Positions 18,629-26,104 of a stretch of DNA of 64,000 bases are shown one piece after another. The notes below the pieces were generated by a model. It saw only the letters and a list, made by a program, of their open reading frames with translations, was not told the DNA's origin and searched no databases. The DNA lies in contig NZ_WOCA01000018.1 of NCBI RefSeq assembly GCF_009728145.1, forward strand, positions 1-64,000, written 5' to 3'. A program made the position numbers and the translations under genes. The stretch is from Ornithinibacillus caprae. Its GTDB lineage: Bacteria > Bacillota > Bacilli > Bacillales > Amphibacillaceae. Positions within the stretch are counted from its first letter, which is position 1. Each line of letters starts with the position of its first letter.

Positions 18629-18733
18629 ATGTTGCTAGAGAATAAATTTATACACAATCATTTAGAAAAACGCGATAAGGATTTAATTGAGAGAATAAAT
18701 GAAATTCGAGATTTGCTCGAGAATCAAATTTGA
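18629..18733 (+). CDS. Possible 34-residue helical peptide or gene remnant
   Basis: ATG to TGA reads MLLENKFIHNHLEKRDKDLI and then ERINEIRDLLENQI, with charged, coiled-coil-like heptads. There is no recognisable ribosome site, so this is as likely the tail of a lost gene as a real peptide. No family recognised. Confidence 0.25.
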   Translation: MLLENKFIHNHLEKRDKDLIERINEIRDLLENQI

Positions 18734-19090
18734 TTTTTTGATTTTCGTTTAAAAGTGAAAAGTAAAATTTATAATCTAAAAAAATTGATATATTTATACT
18801 TTTTTAGCCATGCACTCATAAATTCTTAAATTTGAGGTCGTGCATAATTATATATATATATTTAAATACCGCACGGTTTTTGGTGTATATAATTAATAAT
18901 TTAAAAAAGAGTTCAACAAAGGATGCATTTTATTGGAACTCTTTTGTTATTATATTTGTTTTAGTATATTACATCATACACTTAGTGACATTTTGAAATA
19001 TTATGTTTTTGTGTTATTTGTATATTGACATAATGACATAAGTGTGAAAAAATTCTTGATAATAAAGGTTCTAAAATATGAGGAAAAAAT

Positions 19091-19120
19091 AAAGTCCTAT
19101 ATAACACTAGGACTTTTTAT
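19091..19120 (+). terminator. Orphan intrinsic terminator
   Basis: A 9-bp stem AAAGTCCTA/TAGGACTTT followed by a T-rich stretch. No intact plus-strand gene lies upstream. Confidence 0.65.
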
Positions 19121-19430
19121 ATTTTAGGAGGAAAGAGCATAATAATTAACAAATTTACAGGATTGCTTTATATGGTGTTTGTCAACGGTAATCGCAGGGA
19201 GGATGGTTTTCACGACCAAGAATTAAGGAGTTTACGAACTCGCTATACCTGAACCTCCAAGGATTTGAGGGGTTGGGGACTTCGATTAGAGGGGGGATGG
19301 GGAAGAGTTCCACAATGGGTTTGGGCAAAGCACAAGGTTTTTACTATATGGCTTGGTAAAGTCAACATGTCCTAGAAGAGCTTATTAAACTTAAGACTAA
19401 TAGACTCTGAGAACCCTATATATTTGCATT

Positions 19431-19468
19431 AAAAGGACTTTAACCAATATATTAGTTAAAGTCCTTTT
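19431..19468 (-). terminator. Terminator of the 152-residue secreted protein gene
   Basis: A perfect 14-bp stem (AAAAGGACTTTAAC with GTTAAAGTCCTTTT) ends 15 bp past the minus-strand stop codon and has a T-run on that side. Confidence 0.88.
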
Positions 19469-19483
19469 TAAAATAAATTTCTA

Positions 19484-19942
19484 TTAAGGTTGATAAGAAA
19501 AAATAATTGGAACGCCAGAAGGAACTACTACAGCTTCTTTAGATAAACTACCTGTAGGTTCTCCATTAGCATTTAAAATGGCAACATATATATCATTACC
19601 ATTTCGATAAGCTCTTTCAAGTTGTGTTTCACTCATACCACTAAATGCTACTGCTACACCATTTGCTGCACCGACTGCAGTAAAGGCTGGGATGAGAGAT
19701 GCAAGTGTAGTTATTATAGAGAACCAACCTACTGATTGTCTTCTCTGGTCTAGCATTTCTCCAAGTTGAGAATTTGAAATAAAAGCAGTGTCATGGATTG
19801 GTTTTTCTACTGGATAAGTTATAGCTTGGGGTTGAATAATGTCGTTGTTGCCTTTATCATTAGAAGCAAAAGAAATTGGTGCAAGTAGAGTGCTAGAAAC
19901 AAGTAATACGGACAAGAATGAAACAATAATTTTTCTTTTCAA
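19484..19942 (-). CDS. Orphan secreted protein with central hydrophobic segment
   Basis: 152 residues starting at TTG, with AGGAGG 5-6 nt upstream. A typical signal peptide (KRKIIVSFLSVLLVSSTLL, ending near PISFAS) gives an exported chain of about 125 residues. After a polar stretch comes WFSIITTLASLIPAFTAVG and AANGVAVAFSG, a long hydrophobic glycine/alanine-rich segment. The soluble tail ends VPSGVPIIFSYQP. I recognise no family. A secreted protein with a buried hydrophobic helix could be a peptide toxin precursor or a surface factor, but nothing proves this. Confidence 0.7.
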   Translation of the reverse strand: MKRKIIVSFLSVLLVSSTLLAPISFASNDKGNNDIIQPQAITYPVEKPIHDTAFISNSQLGEMLDQRRQSVGWFSIITTLASLIPAFTAVGAANGVAVAFSGMSETQLERAYRNGNDIYVAILNANGEPTGSLSKEAVVVPSGVPIIFSYQP

Positions 19943-20054
19943 AATTAGCCTCCTAATACTATGTTATTTTTCTTTCTTAGAACCATAGTAACATATGGTA
20001 GTTTCAAAAGTCTAATAATTCAAACGAAAAAAACTTAAAAAAGGATTGATAATT

Positions 20055-20261
20055 ATGAAAAAACTTAAAAAAAGTCTAATTATATTAATGGTTGGTAATG
20101 CAATATTAATGATATCGTTTTTTGTAGTATATAAAAACAATAATTCTTCGATATTTGCTATAGAAAATATTAGTCTAGTAATAACTATTATTTTAATGAT
20201 TATTTATATAGCATCATTCATTTCAATAAAAGTGTATGAAAAAAAACAAAGAAGTAAATAA
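20055..20261 (+). CDS. Small two-segment membrane protein
   Basis: 68 residues; I chose ATG 20055 because AAAGGA lies 9 nt upstream, while the in-frame TTG at 20046 overlaps that site. The protein is MKKLKK, a hydrophobic segment (about 7-25), a polar loop KNNNSS, a second segment (about 37-58) and a basic tail KVYEKKQRSK. It is divergent from the secreted 152-residue protein across about 112 bp. No family recognised. Small two-segment basic proteins are sometimes immunity proteins, but that is speculation here. Confidence 0.6.
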   Translation: MKKLKKSLIILMVGNAILMISFFVVYKNNNSSIFAIENISLVITIILMIIYIASFISIKVYEKKQRSK

Positions 20262-20274
20262 TTTTTCGGACTCT

Positions 20275-20311
20275 AATCCCCCCTGGCTTCCAATGGGAAC
20301 CAAGGGGGATT
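20275..20311 (+). terminator. Intrinsic terminator after the small membrane protein
   Basis: AATCCCCC pairs with GGGGGATT, extended by CTGG/CCAA, followed by T-rich sequence. Confidence 0.78.
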
Positions 20312-20879
20312 TGTTATTGGAAATGTTAAGAGGAAAGTTGATTTAACATATTGGAAACAAATGTATTTGATTTGTAATGATTGTTAATGTAACGAGAATG
20401 GGCTTGTATGAAGTTTTTTAAAATAACTAATATCCTTTTATTACATTATTTAGATTAAAACGTCTTTATTAGCTCTATTTTGATTCATAAGAGTTTTTTT
20501 ATAATAGATTAGATTCTACAGTTAAAAATATTTAGCAGTGGAAATTTGTTATATATTCTTTGTTTTTTATATTGAATTTTTATATAAATAGATTTAGTAC
20601 ATTCTATCTTTATTCTTGCGATCAAAATGATTGAAATTATTGTATAATTCAATAAAACCCCTTATATATAGGCTTAGAGTGATCCAGGGATGCTTTCAGT
20701 TAGGAGTACATTGAATTGCTCTAAATCTATATAAAGGGGTAGCCTCAGGATTTTGAATCTGAATAAATCGTCCTCTTTATTTGTTGCAATTTTTTTATAA
20801 TTTAATCCAAGAAATCAAAAACTAATAGGAATATGCTATAATGTTATTGAAGAAAGAGGTATGGATCAAAGTTAATTAA
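20312..20879. other. Non-coding spacer with a long inverted repeat
   Basis: AT-rich. The only structure is an imperfect inverted repeat: about 20656-20680 (ACCCCTTATATATAGG and on) pairs with about 20718-20740 (ATCTATATAAAGGGGT), a stem of about 22 bp and a loop of about 38 nt. It may be a miniature element or a terminator. Confidence 0.5.
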
Positions 20880-21416
20880 ATGATTGGAGAGATAATAATT
20901 TTTAAAAAAATTCCTCAAATCGCTGGTTTTCTTTTACTTTTTGGTTTGATCGTAATCTTAGTTCTAAATATAAATGATACCCCTAAAACTGAAAATAGAA
21001 CTGAATCTGATAAAGCTTCTAATTTCAAACTTTCCACGCTAGACGGATATGAAATTGAACTAAATGAATTTAAGGGAAAAGGAATTATGATAAATTTTTG
21101 GGCAAGTTGGTGCGGACCTTGTAAAAGAGAAATGCCATTAATACAAAAAGTTTACAATGAATACAAAGAACAAGACTTTGAGATCCTAGCTGTTAATGTA
21201 GGTGAATCCAAAGAAGCCATAAATAATTTTTTAAATGACAATCCTCTCTTGAATTTTCCTATTTTGTTAGAAGATGAATCTATCAGCAATGAATATAAGG
21301 TTTACTATTTACCAACAACTTATTTCATTAATGCCGATGGCGATATAGTAGAACATTACGTAGGGGAATTAAATGAAGATCAGTTACACAGATTTATAGA
21401 AAGTATATTACCTTAG
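20880..21416 (+). CDS. ResA/TlpA-like membrane-anchored thioredoxin
   Basis: 178 residues: one N-terminal membrane anchor (about 14-30), then a thioredoxin fold facing outward with WCGPC (Cys78, Cys81) in INFWASWCGPCKREMP and the cis-proline motif YYLPTTYFI. ResA-type proteins reduce disulfides outside the membrane, for example in apocytochrome c before heme attachment. No ccdA or res genes are nearby, so its client is unknown. The listed ATG lacks a ribosome site; GGAGAG six codons in suggests an ATA/ATT start near IIFKKIP. Confidence 0.85.
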   Translation: MIGEIIIFKKIPQIAGFLLLFGLIVILVLNINDTPKTENRTESDKASNFKLSTLDGYEIELNEFKGKGIMINFWASWCGPCKREMPLIQKVYNEYKEQDFEILAVNVGESKEAINNFLNDNPLLNFPILLEDESISNEYKVYYLPTTYFINADGDIVEHYVGELNEDQLHRFIESILP

Positions 21417-21449
21417 GAAAGACTTATAAGGTAATATACTTTCTTAAAT

Positions 21450-21863
21450 TTAATATCCTACTCCTCCATATGCTTCGCAGTTGTTGGACGAGCTGGAACA
21501 TCTTAATCTAACTTGATAATTTCCTGATTTAGGTGCATTCAATAGACTACTTTTGTGTACTCCTCCTGTAGGAAGATGCATACTAACATGAGTTTGTCCA
21601 TTAATTAGAAGGTCTAAATAAACAGCGCTAGAAGAACCACTTCTAGTTGCTCCACCTAGTACTATTTGAGTGCCAGAAGATATGTATGTACTAGATGATG
21701 TTACACTCGATTGCCCTCTATTTAAATTTACATTGGTACTGAAAACCGATACATCACCATCTTTATTTACCTTATGAGTACCATCAGCTAGTGACTGGGA
21801 TGGATTTACGATGAAAGTAAGTGCGACTATTAAAGAAATAACTATTGAAGATTTTAGTCTCAT
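21450..21863 (-). CDS. Orphan secreted Ser-rich protein
   Basis: 137 residues with a signal peptide (MRLKSSIVISLIVALTFIVN, cleavage near SLADG). The mature part of about 110 residues is rich in Ser/Gly/Thr and beta-prone, with two cysteines in RCSSSSNNCEAYGGVGY near the C-terminus that could form a disulfide. This would fit with the divergent thiol-redox protein nearby, though that is only positional. Start supported by AAAGGAGGG. No family recognised. Confidence 0.7.
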   Translation of the reverse strand: MRLKSSIVISLIVALTFIVNPSQSLADGTHKVNKDGDVSVFSTNVNLNRGQSSVTSSSTYISSGTQIVLGGATRSGSSSAVYLDLLINGQTHVSMHLPTGGVHKSSLLNAPKSGNYQVRLRCSSSSNNCEAYGGVGY

Positions 21864-22115
21864 AGAATTCCCTCCTTTCTTTTTGTAAATTTTTGTTATT
21901 TATATCATATTTACCATAACATGCGCATTAAAATAAATCTAATAATTTAAATAATATCTTCTTTTTAAAATATTGCGACCAACATACAGTATTAATAAAC
22001 TACGATGGATACTGAATTAAATAAAATAAACCCTTTCATAATTCACCTTATTTTCGGGTAGCGTCCCGAATTCAATAGAAAAGAGTAAATTATTTAAAAA
22101 ATTGAGGTGGTTAGA

Positions 22116-22250
22116 GTGGTAAAAAAAGAAATTATCTTAATGCCTGCGTATGTCTTGGTTATGATAATATTTATGTTATTAATTCCTAAAACCTCTAGGT
22201 GTGTGTTTGGGAGTTTATTTTCAATAAAAATTTCTTACTTAATGAAATAG
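22116..22250 (+). CDS. Small hydrophobic peptide (44 residues)
   Basis: GTG start preceded by GAGGTGG 6 nt upstream; stop at 22250. It reads MVKKEIILMPAYVLVMIIFM and then LLIPKTSRCVFGSLFSIKIS. One membrane segment (about 6-23) is followed by a basic tail. Not long enough to assign a family. The good ribosome site and the downstream terminator support expression. Confidence 0.45.
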   Translation: MVKKEIILMPAYVLVMIIFMLLIPKTSRCVFGSLFSIKISYLMK

Positions 22251-22268
22251 TTATGACAGAATTAAAAA

Positions 22269-22331
22269 AGCTTGTAGAGAAAAAACACCTACTTTCTCTA
22301 CAAGCTGAGGGGGTTCTCAAATAGAACCCCC
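22269..22331. terminator. Double terminator hairpin
   Basis: Stem 1: AGCTTGTAGAGAAA (22269-22282) pairs with TTTCTCTACAAGCT (22293-22306). Stem 2: GGGGGTTCT (22309-22317) pairs with AGAACCCCC (22323-22331). The truncated transposase reading frame runs directly into these stems. Confidence 0.75.
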
Positions 22332-22488
22332 CTTTGATAACGGTATATTATCGGTTTACTAGATTCCCGCACACGTTTTCCATGTGAATTGGCATGATAG
22401 TAATACGTACTTTTTGGAATATTGAGGACGTTACACATTGCTGATACTGAATATTTGTGAGTGTTATTTCGAATCACATCTATTTTCG
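22298..22488 (-). pseudogene. IS3 orfB transposase remnant
   Basis: After the orfA stop, another frame reads KIDVIRNNTHKYSVSAMCNV and then LNIPKSTYYYH, the typical N-terminus of IS3 OrfB (helix-turn-helix before the integrase core). It then passes into the terminator hairpin and stops at TAG (22298-22300). The rve/DDE domain is absent. In intact elements OrfAB is made by frameshifting at the orfA end; the CGAAAATAG context here marks that junction. Confidence 0.75.
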
Positions 22489-22761
22489 TCCCATGATCAG
22501 CGCTGCTTGCTTTAAAATATCATTCTCCATCATTAAACGTTGATTTTCCTTACGTAATCGAGCCAGTTCATTCTCCTCTTCAGAACGGTTATCCTTGGCG
22601 GCGAATGAACCTGTTTCCTGATGATTTTTTATCCAACGATCTAACGCAGAAGGTGTGATATCATACTCTCTAGCAATATCTGTACGAGATTTACCATTTT
22701 CATAAAGCTTCACTAATTGCAGTTTAAATTCGGGTGTAAAAGTTCGACGTTGACGTGTCAT
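22480..22761 (-). CDS. IS3-family transposase OrfA
   Basis: 93 residues beginning MTRQRRTFTPEFKLQLVKLY. It has an N-terminal helix-turn-helix (IAREYDITPSALDRWIKNHQ) that binds the element ends, followed by a leucine-zipper-like coiled coil (ELARLRKENQRLMMENDILK) for oligomerisation. Complete by family standards. Without an intact orfB it is non-functional for transposition but could act as a repressor of related elements elsewhere. Confidence 0.9.
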   Translation of the reverse strand: MTRQRRTFTPEFKLQLVKLYENGKSRTDIAREYDITPSALDRWIKNHQETGSFAAKDNRSEEENELARLRKENQRLMMENDILKQAALIMGRK

Positions 22762-22825
22762 CTTAGTCAGGCTCCCTTAAGTTAATAGTCTAAGTTTACA
22801 AGCCCTTATTTTATCTGTCCAACTT

Positions 22826-23140
22826 AGTGTAGCCTATCCATCACGAAAAGATTTAGTAAGAGATATACTAAATCAAGTTTTTTCTAAGTTTCCAACTTTT
22901 CACTTCTTAGGTGGAGCCAATGAGTTATTATTGGAGTATAGTTGGTTTAGCAGTGATTCTACTGCTTATCTTAATGCAAGAAAATCTAGTTACCAACGAA
23001 AACTTTATCTTGATAACGGATATCGTATAGATGCACCTAGTCATATGTCGGTAAAAGAAATTATTAAAGACAGCTTATCGTTTCTATATTCATTAGAGAC
23101 TTATATTCCGTTTCAACTTACGGCTAAAGAAGTTGTTTAA
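22826..23140 (+). pseudogene. 3' portion of a gene cut off by the IS3 remnant
   Basis: The frame is open from directly beside the IS end: SVAYPSRKDLVRDILNQVFS, KFPTFHFLGGANELLLEYSW, FSSDSTAYLNARKSS and on to KEVV-stop. It contains no start codon with a ribosome site. The segment HFLGGANELLLEY followed by SSDST vaguely recalls the C-terminal barrel strands of tRNA-guanine-transglycosylase-like proteins; this is weak. The 5' part is not present on the other side of the IS, so it was lost, not just split. Confidence 0.65.
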
Positions 23141-23187
23141 TAACCATTGGTGTTGTATAATTTCATTAACAAATTAATAACTAAAGG

Positions 23188-23234
23188 ATAAGCCTATTTA
23201 ACGTAGCGGAAGCTGTGTTTTTTGGGCTTATTTT
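23188..23234 (+). terminator. Possible terminator
   Basis: ATAAGCCTA-type arm pairs with TGGGCTTAT and is followed by seven T. It lies between the truncated gene and the FbpB-like gene. Confidence 0.5.
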
Positions 23235-23256
23235 TTTGGAAAAGGAGAGAGGTTGG

Positions 23257-23409
23257 ATGAAATCTACATTTAAAGTATCGTATGAAGAGTTAGTTCGAAA
23301 CAACAAAGAAGAGATCATGAAGGATAAAAAATATCTGTCAAAGCTAGAAGAAAGAATTGAACAAAGAATAGAAGGAAGTGTTCAGGAAACAAAAGGGAGT
23401 GAGGAATAA
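23257..23409 (+). CDS. FbpB-like small basic/acidic protein
   Basis: 50 residues from ATG 23257, with AAGGAGAG 7 nt upstream; longer in-frame starts lie inside the terminator. The sequence MKSTFKVSYEELVRNNKEEI and then MKDKKYLSKLEERIEQR matches the Fur-regulated FbpB-type pattern of bacilli (SFEELVxENKxxLLxD...IExRIExR). Those proteins are proposed to help small RNAs spare iron. I see no obvious Fur box, so regulation is open. It sits 2 bp ahead of a lipoprotein gene. Confidence 0.6.
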   Translation: MKSTFKVSYEELVRNNKEEIMKDKKYLSKLEERIEQRIEGSVQETKGSEE

Positions 23410-23411
23410 TA

Positions 23412-23900
23412 ATGAAAAAGAAATTATTAATTATAGTTTCCATCTTTACGACTTTAACAATAGTTACAGGATGTTCTAGCTCTAAAAATGAGGAAGGTCA
23501 ATATGCAGAAGGTATTTCAATAGAAGAAGTTCAGGAATATGACTCATATCTTCAAGAGGCATTACAAACAGCGAATTCATTAATGAGTACGTATAACAAT
23601 TCATTAGATGGTTTGTATACTGGAGATACCTCGAATGGACAGTTTGCTAAAGTTCTGAAAGACAATGTGATTGAATCATCTAGGGAATTGGTTAAACTGG
23701 TTGAACCCTATGACGTTAATCCTAATTTCTTTGAAATAAATCAGTCTTTATCAAATCTTATAAATAAGCAGCATCAATTATTTTTAGATTCTGTTGATAT
23801 GGCTAATCAAGATAAAGTAAATAAGGATAATTTAAAAAAACAAGTCTCAAGCATTAAAGATGAACAAGCAATTATCATCAATAATTGGAAACAGTTTTAG
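23412..23900 (+). CDS. Putative lipoprotein
   Basis: 162 residues: signal peptide with lipobox VTGC (Cys21), then a polar, largely helical domain with no cysteine. A helix-rich pattern (YDSYLQEALQTANSLMSTYN, LINKQHQLFLDSVDMANQD) suggests a small helical bundle. It follows the FbpB-like gene by 2 bp, hence one operon. No function recognised. Confidence 0.7.
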   Translation: MKKKLLIIVSIFTTLTIVTGCSSSKNEEGQYAEGISIEEVQEYDSYLQEALQTANSLMSTYNNSLDGLYTGDTSNGQFAKVLKDNVIESSRELVKLVEPYDVNPNFFEINQSLSNLINKQHQLFLDSVDMANQDKVNKDNLKKQVSSIKDEQAIIINNWKQF

Positions 23901-23927
23901 AAAAATTTAAAATGGAGAGAAAATGCT

Positions 23928-24068
23928 ATGGCTTTATACGCAAAAGATTATCTTGAAAAATTAATAAAAAGAATAGATCTTGTCATAGCACATGCCCAAA
24001 AAGGAATATTTGAAGAACAAATAGGCTCTTTACAGAAAGAAGTAAGTTATATCTTGAGTAGTAAGTAA
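23928..24068 (+). CDS. Small helical protein (46 residues)
   Basis: ATG at 23928 follows GGAGAGAAAATGCT. It reads MALYAKDYLEKLIKRIDLVI and then AHAQKGIFEEQIGSLQKEVS. Amphipathic helices with no membrane segment or cysteines. It lies 27 bp after the lipoprotein gene in the same direction and probably in the same transcript. No family recognised. Confidence 0.5.
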   Translation: MALYAKDYLEKLIKRIDLVIAHAQKGIFEEQIGSLQKEVSYILSSK

Positions 24069-24071
24069 TCC

Positions 24072-24190
24072 TAAAATTTATAGAGGTTTTAAATCGGATT
24101 ATAATTATTTTGATATTGAACAACTAGTGAATGCAAGGAATGAGATCTTGAACTTCTACGAGCGAATTTGCTTTAGAAAGTCAACTTGCT
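24072..24190 (+). pseudogene. Possible gene remnant without start
   Basis: One frame reads PKIYRGFKSDYNYFDIEQLV and then NARNEILNFYERICF before TAG. The codon pattern looks protein-like, but no start codon with a ribosome site exists and stops lie just upstream. It may be a decayed fragment related to the small genes around it. Confidence 0.3.
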
Positions 24191-24202
24191 AGGAGAATCG
24201 TT

Positions 24203-24436
24203 ATGGAAAATAAAAAATTAAATAATCAATCTAGGTTAATAAGTTTATTATTAACTGCAGAGAAATACCAACAAAATTTAGATATAACTGTATTAAAAAG
24301 AGAATTGTCATTGTCTTATACAGGTCGAGTACAACATTATGACCGAGATAGTGAACAAATTCAGTTTATTGATTTTGAGAATAACACAATACATTATTTT
24401 GATATTGATATGATTGATGCAGCTATTTGTATATAA
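24203..24436 (+). CDS. YolD-like protein
   Basis: 77 residues. The second half, GRVQHYDRDSEQIQFIDFEN followed by IHYFDIDMIDAAI, fits the YolD pattern in which a short beta-sheet domain ends with an I..I..I.DA motif. YolD proteins are usually encoded beside UvrX/DinB-type polymerases in bacilli; no polymerase gene is present here. The start is preceded by AGGAGAATCGTT. The N-terminal half (ENKKLNNQSRLISLLLTAEK) is a helix. Confidence 0.6.
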   Translation: MENKKLNNQSRLISLLLTAEKYQQNLDITVLKRELSLSYTGRVQHYDRDSEQIQFIDFENNTIHYFDIDMIDAAICI

Positions 24437-24492
24437 AGTTATATTTAGAGTATTCATGATATTCTTTTATAATTTTCGGGAGGGAATTTAAA

Positions 24493-24708
24493 ATGAAGCA
24501 AACATTATTATTTGATAAAATTAATTCATTAAAAATTTGGTGGTGGGTAAGTAGATATAAGAAATGTCCGAAGTGCGGAAGTAATGAGTTAGGAATTGGT
24601 AAAGGTGCTTTTGAAGTAAATGAATATCACTTCAAGAGAACTTGTAAATGTGGTTTAAATATTACAAGAGGAAGATTATATTTAACTGAAAAACCATACA
24701 ATAAATAA
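24493..24708 (+). CDS. Zinc-ribbon protein, DUF3797-like
   Basis: 71 residues, with GGGAGGG before the ATG. A zinc ribbon is visible: KKCPKCGSNELGIGKG (CxxC at about residues 24-27) and FKRTCKCGLNI (CxC at about 54-56), a spacing like the DUF3797 proteins found in Bacillus phages and plasmids. It may bind nucleic acid. Isolated small gene at the right edge of the accessory zone. Confidence 0.6.
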   Translation: MKQTLLFDKINSLKIWWWVSRYKKCPKCGSNELGIGKGAFEVNEYHFKRTCKCGLNITRGRLYLTEKPYNK

Positions 24709-24722
24709 GTATGGTTTTTACT
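24691..24722 (+). terminator. Terminator of the zinc-ribbon gene
   Basis: AAACCATAC (24691-24699) overlaps the 3' end of the coding region and pairs with GTATGGTTT (24709-24717), followed by T-rich sequence. Confidence 0.8.
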
Positions 24723-24814
24723 TTTTTCAATGTAACTAGTTGTGATTATAACATTTACTATTTTTATATACATATGGACATAATGGAGATATATAGCTAA
24801 AGGAGGAATTATCA

Positions 24815-25813
24815 TTGGATTCTCTATTTTTAAAGCAAGAAGAAATTTTTACATTCTACAAACGTGATGGGGAGAAAATCGAAAGGAAAACCGAATTACG
24901 ATTTGATCCATTAACCGGTGAATCATCACGTATTGTAGTTGACCCCGGCATAAAGCTAACACCTCCTAATTATACGGATATGGCAGAAAAAACTGGTGGG
25001 GAAAATTGTCCATTTTGCCTAGAAAACATTCATGAACAGACACCAATCTTTTCAAAGGAGCAAGATAATATCACTCATGGAAAAGCAATCGTATTTCCAA
25101 ATCTATTCCCCTATAGTAAATATAATGGTGTTACCATTTTTTCCGATCAGCATTTCATACGTCTAGAAGAATTCACTACATCTCTGTTAAAGGATGCCTT
25201 TATAGCTTGTCAAACCTATATAAAAAGAGTAATCGATCGAGAAGAAAAGCCCGTTTACATTTCAATCAATTGGAATTACCTTCCATTATCAGGAGGAAGT
25301 ATGTTACACCCACATCTCCATGTGATTATTTCAGAATCCGCAACAAACTATCAAAATCGCTTTGAAAGAAAATGTAGAGCATTCCAGGAAAATCATGAAG
25401 TAGACTATTTGTCTTCCTTATATCAATACGAAAAAGAGGTAGGAGAAAGGTGGATTGGGGAGAATGGTAATATTGCCTGGTTACACGCCTATTCACCAAA
25501 GGGACATAATGATTTTATTAGTATTTTTCGAGATAAAAGCAGCATAGAAGATCTAACAGACCAAGACTGGAGTCATTTTGCTAAAGGATTACAAGCTATA
25601 TTTGCTACACTAGCAGAACAAGGATTAGCCAGCTTTAATATGGGACTAACCTTCGCCAATACAGGTTCACCAATTCACGCACGACTAATTCCTAGGTTAG
25701 ACTTTGGCGAACTACATACAAGTGATTTCAACTATTTCCAAGTAATACATGATGAAGGATTAACCTACAAAGCACCAGAAAAAGTTGCAGCACTGGCTAG
25801 GAAACACTTTTAG
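24815..25813 (+). CDS. Galactose-1-phosphate uridylyltransferase-like HIT protein
   Basis: 332 residues, TTG start with AAGGAGG 8 nt upstream. It belongs to the GalT/DUF4922 branch of the HIT superfamily: CPFC near residue 66 (zinc-type), then LSGGSMLHPHLHVII containing the HxHxH nucleotidyl-transfer motif near 166, then GLTFANTGSPIHARLIPR. GalT moves UMP between UDP-glucose and galactose-1-phosphate. No other gal genes are nearby, and similar orphan proteins are often only GalT-like, so the exact substrates are uncertain. Confidence 0.75.
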   Translation: MDSLFLKQEEIFTFYKRDGEKIERKTELRFDPLTGESSRIVVDPGIKLTPPNYTDMAEKTGGENCPFCLENIHEQTPIFSKEQDNITHGKAIVFPNLFPYSKYNGVTIFSDQHFIRLEEFTTSLLKDAFIACQTYIKRVIDREEKPVYISINWNYLPLSGGSMLHPHLHVIISESATNYQNRFERKCRAFQENHEVDYLSSLYQYEKEVGERWIGENGNIAWLHAYSPKGHNDFISIFRDKSSIEDLTDQDWSHFAKGLQAIFATLAEQGLASFNMGLTFANTGSPIHARLIPRLDFGELHTSDFNYFQVIHDEGLTYKAPEKVAALARKHF

Positions 25814-25996
25814 AGATGGAAAGTAAACGGAAAAATTTATTAGTTCCGATTCTATGGAGAAATAAGACGAATAGCAACAAGCCTTGGATTTTCAAAGGCT
25901 CTCTAAGCTGCTATTAAAAGCTTTTATTCATGAAAAAGATTTGCTATCCTGTGCTCGTACCAGCTGATGGTGAATCCTATTCATTGTAAGACTAAA

Positions 25997-26029
25997 AAAC
26001 AGACAGAAATGAGGTATTTCTGTCTGTTT
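25997..26029. terminator. Bidirectional terminator
   Basis: A perfect 14-bp stem (AAACAGACAGAAAT with ATTTCTGTCTGTTT) lies between the convergent GalT-like and GGCT-like genes. The 180 bp before it are non-coding; a 19-codon frame at 25931-25990 resembles the start of an antitoxin-like protein but goes no further. Confidence 0.9.
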
Positions 26030-26104
26030 AATAAGTAATTAACCTATCCTAAGTATGCTAAATCGTATATTTTTTTCCAAAACAAAACCAACTGTGTTAG
26101 CTTT

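Larger units (their letters stand above)
18548..19430. other. Long non-coding stretch at start of accessory zone
   Basis: It contains a possible 34-codon frame (18629-18733) and a clear terminator-like hairpin at 19091-19116 (AAAGTCCTA/TAGGACTTT). A noticeably G-rich patch (19180-19330) is unlike the AT-rich surroundings and might be a remnant of other DNA. No gene with a ribosome site is evident. The hairpin at 19091 has no upstream gene that needs it, which hints at a lost gene. Confidence 0.5.
22298..22821 (-). mobile_element. Truncated IS3-family insertion sequence
   Basis: Contains complete orfA and about 50 codons of orfB, then ends at the double hairpin. On the right the element probably ends at 22821, where the minus strand begins TGGACAGATAAAATAAGGG, a plausible terminal inverted repeat. 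The opposite end and most of orfB (including the DDE catalytic region) are missing, so it cannot move on its own. A decapitated gene starts 5 bp beyond the right end. Confidence 0.8.

Noticed and set aside
22268-22306. CRISPR-like spacing of hairpins near the IS remnant
   Set aside because: Only two different stems, no repeat-spacer pattern and no cas genes.
25931-25990. 19-codon frame KKICYPVLVPADGESYSL resembling an antitoxin start
   Set aside because: It stops immediately, lacks a partner toxin and has no ribosome site; probably chance or a trace remnant.
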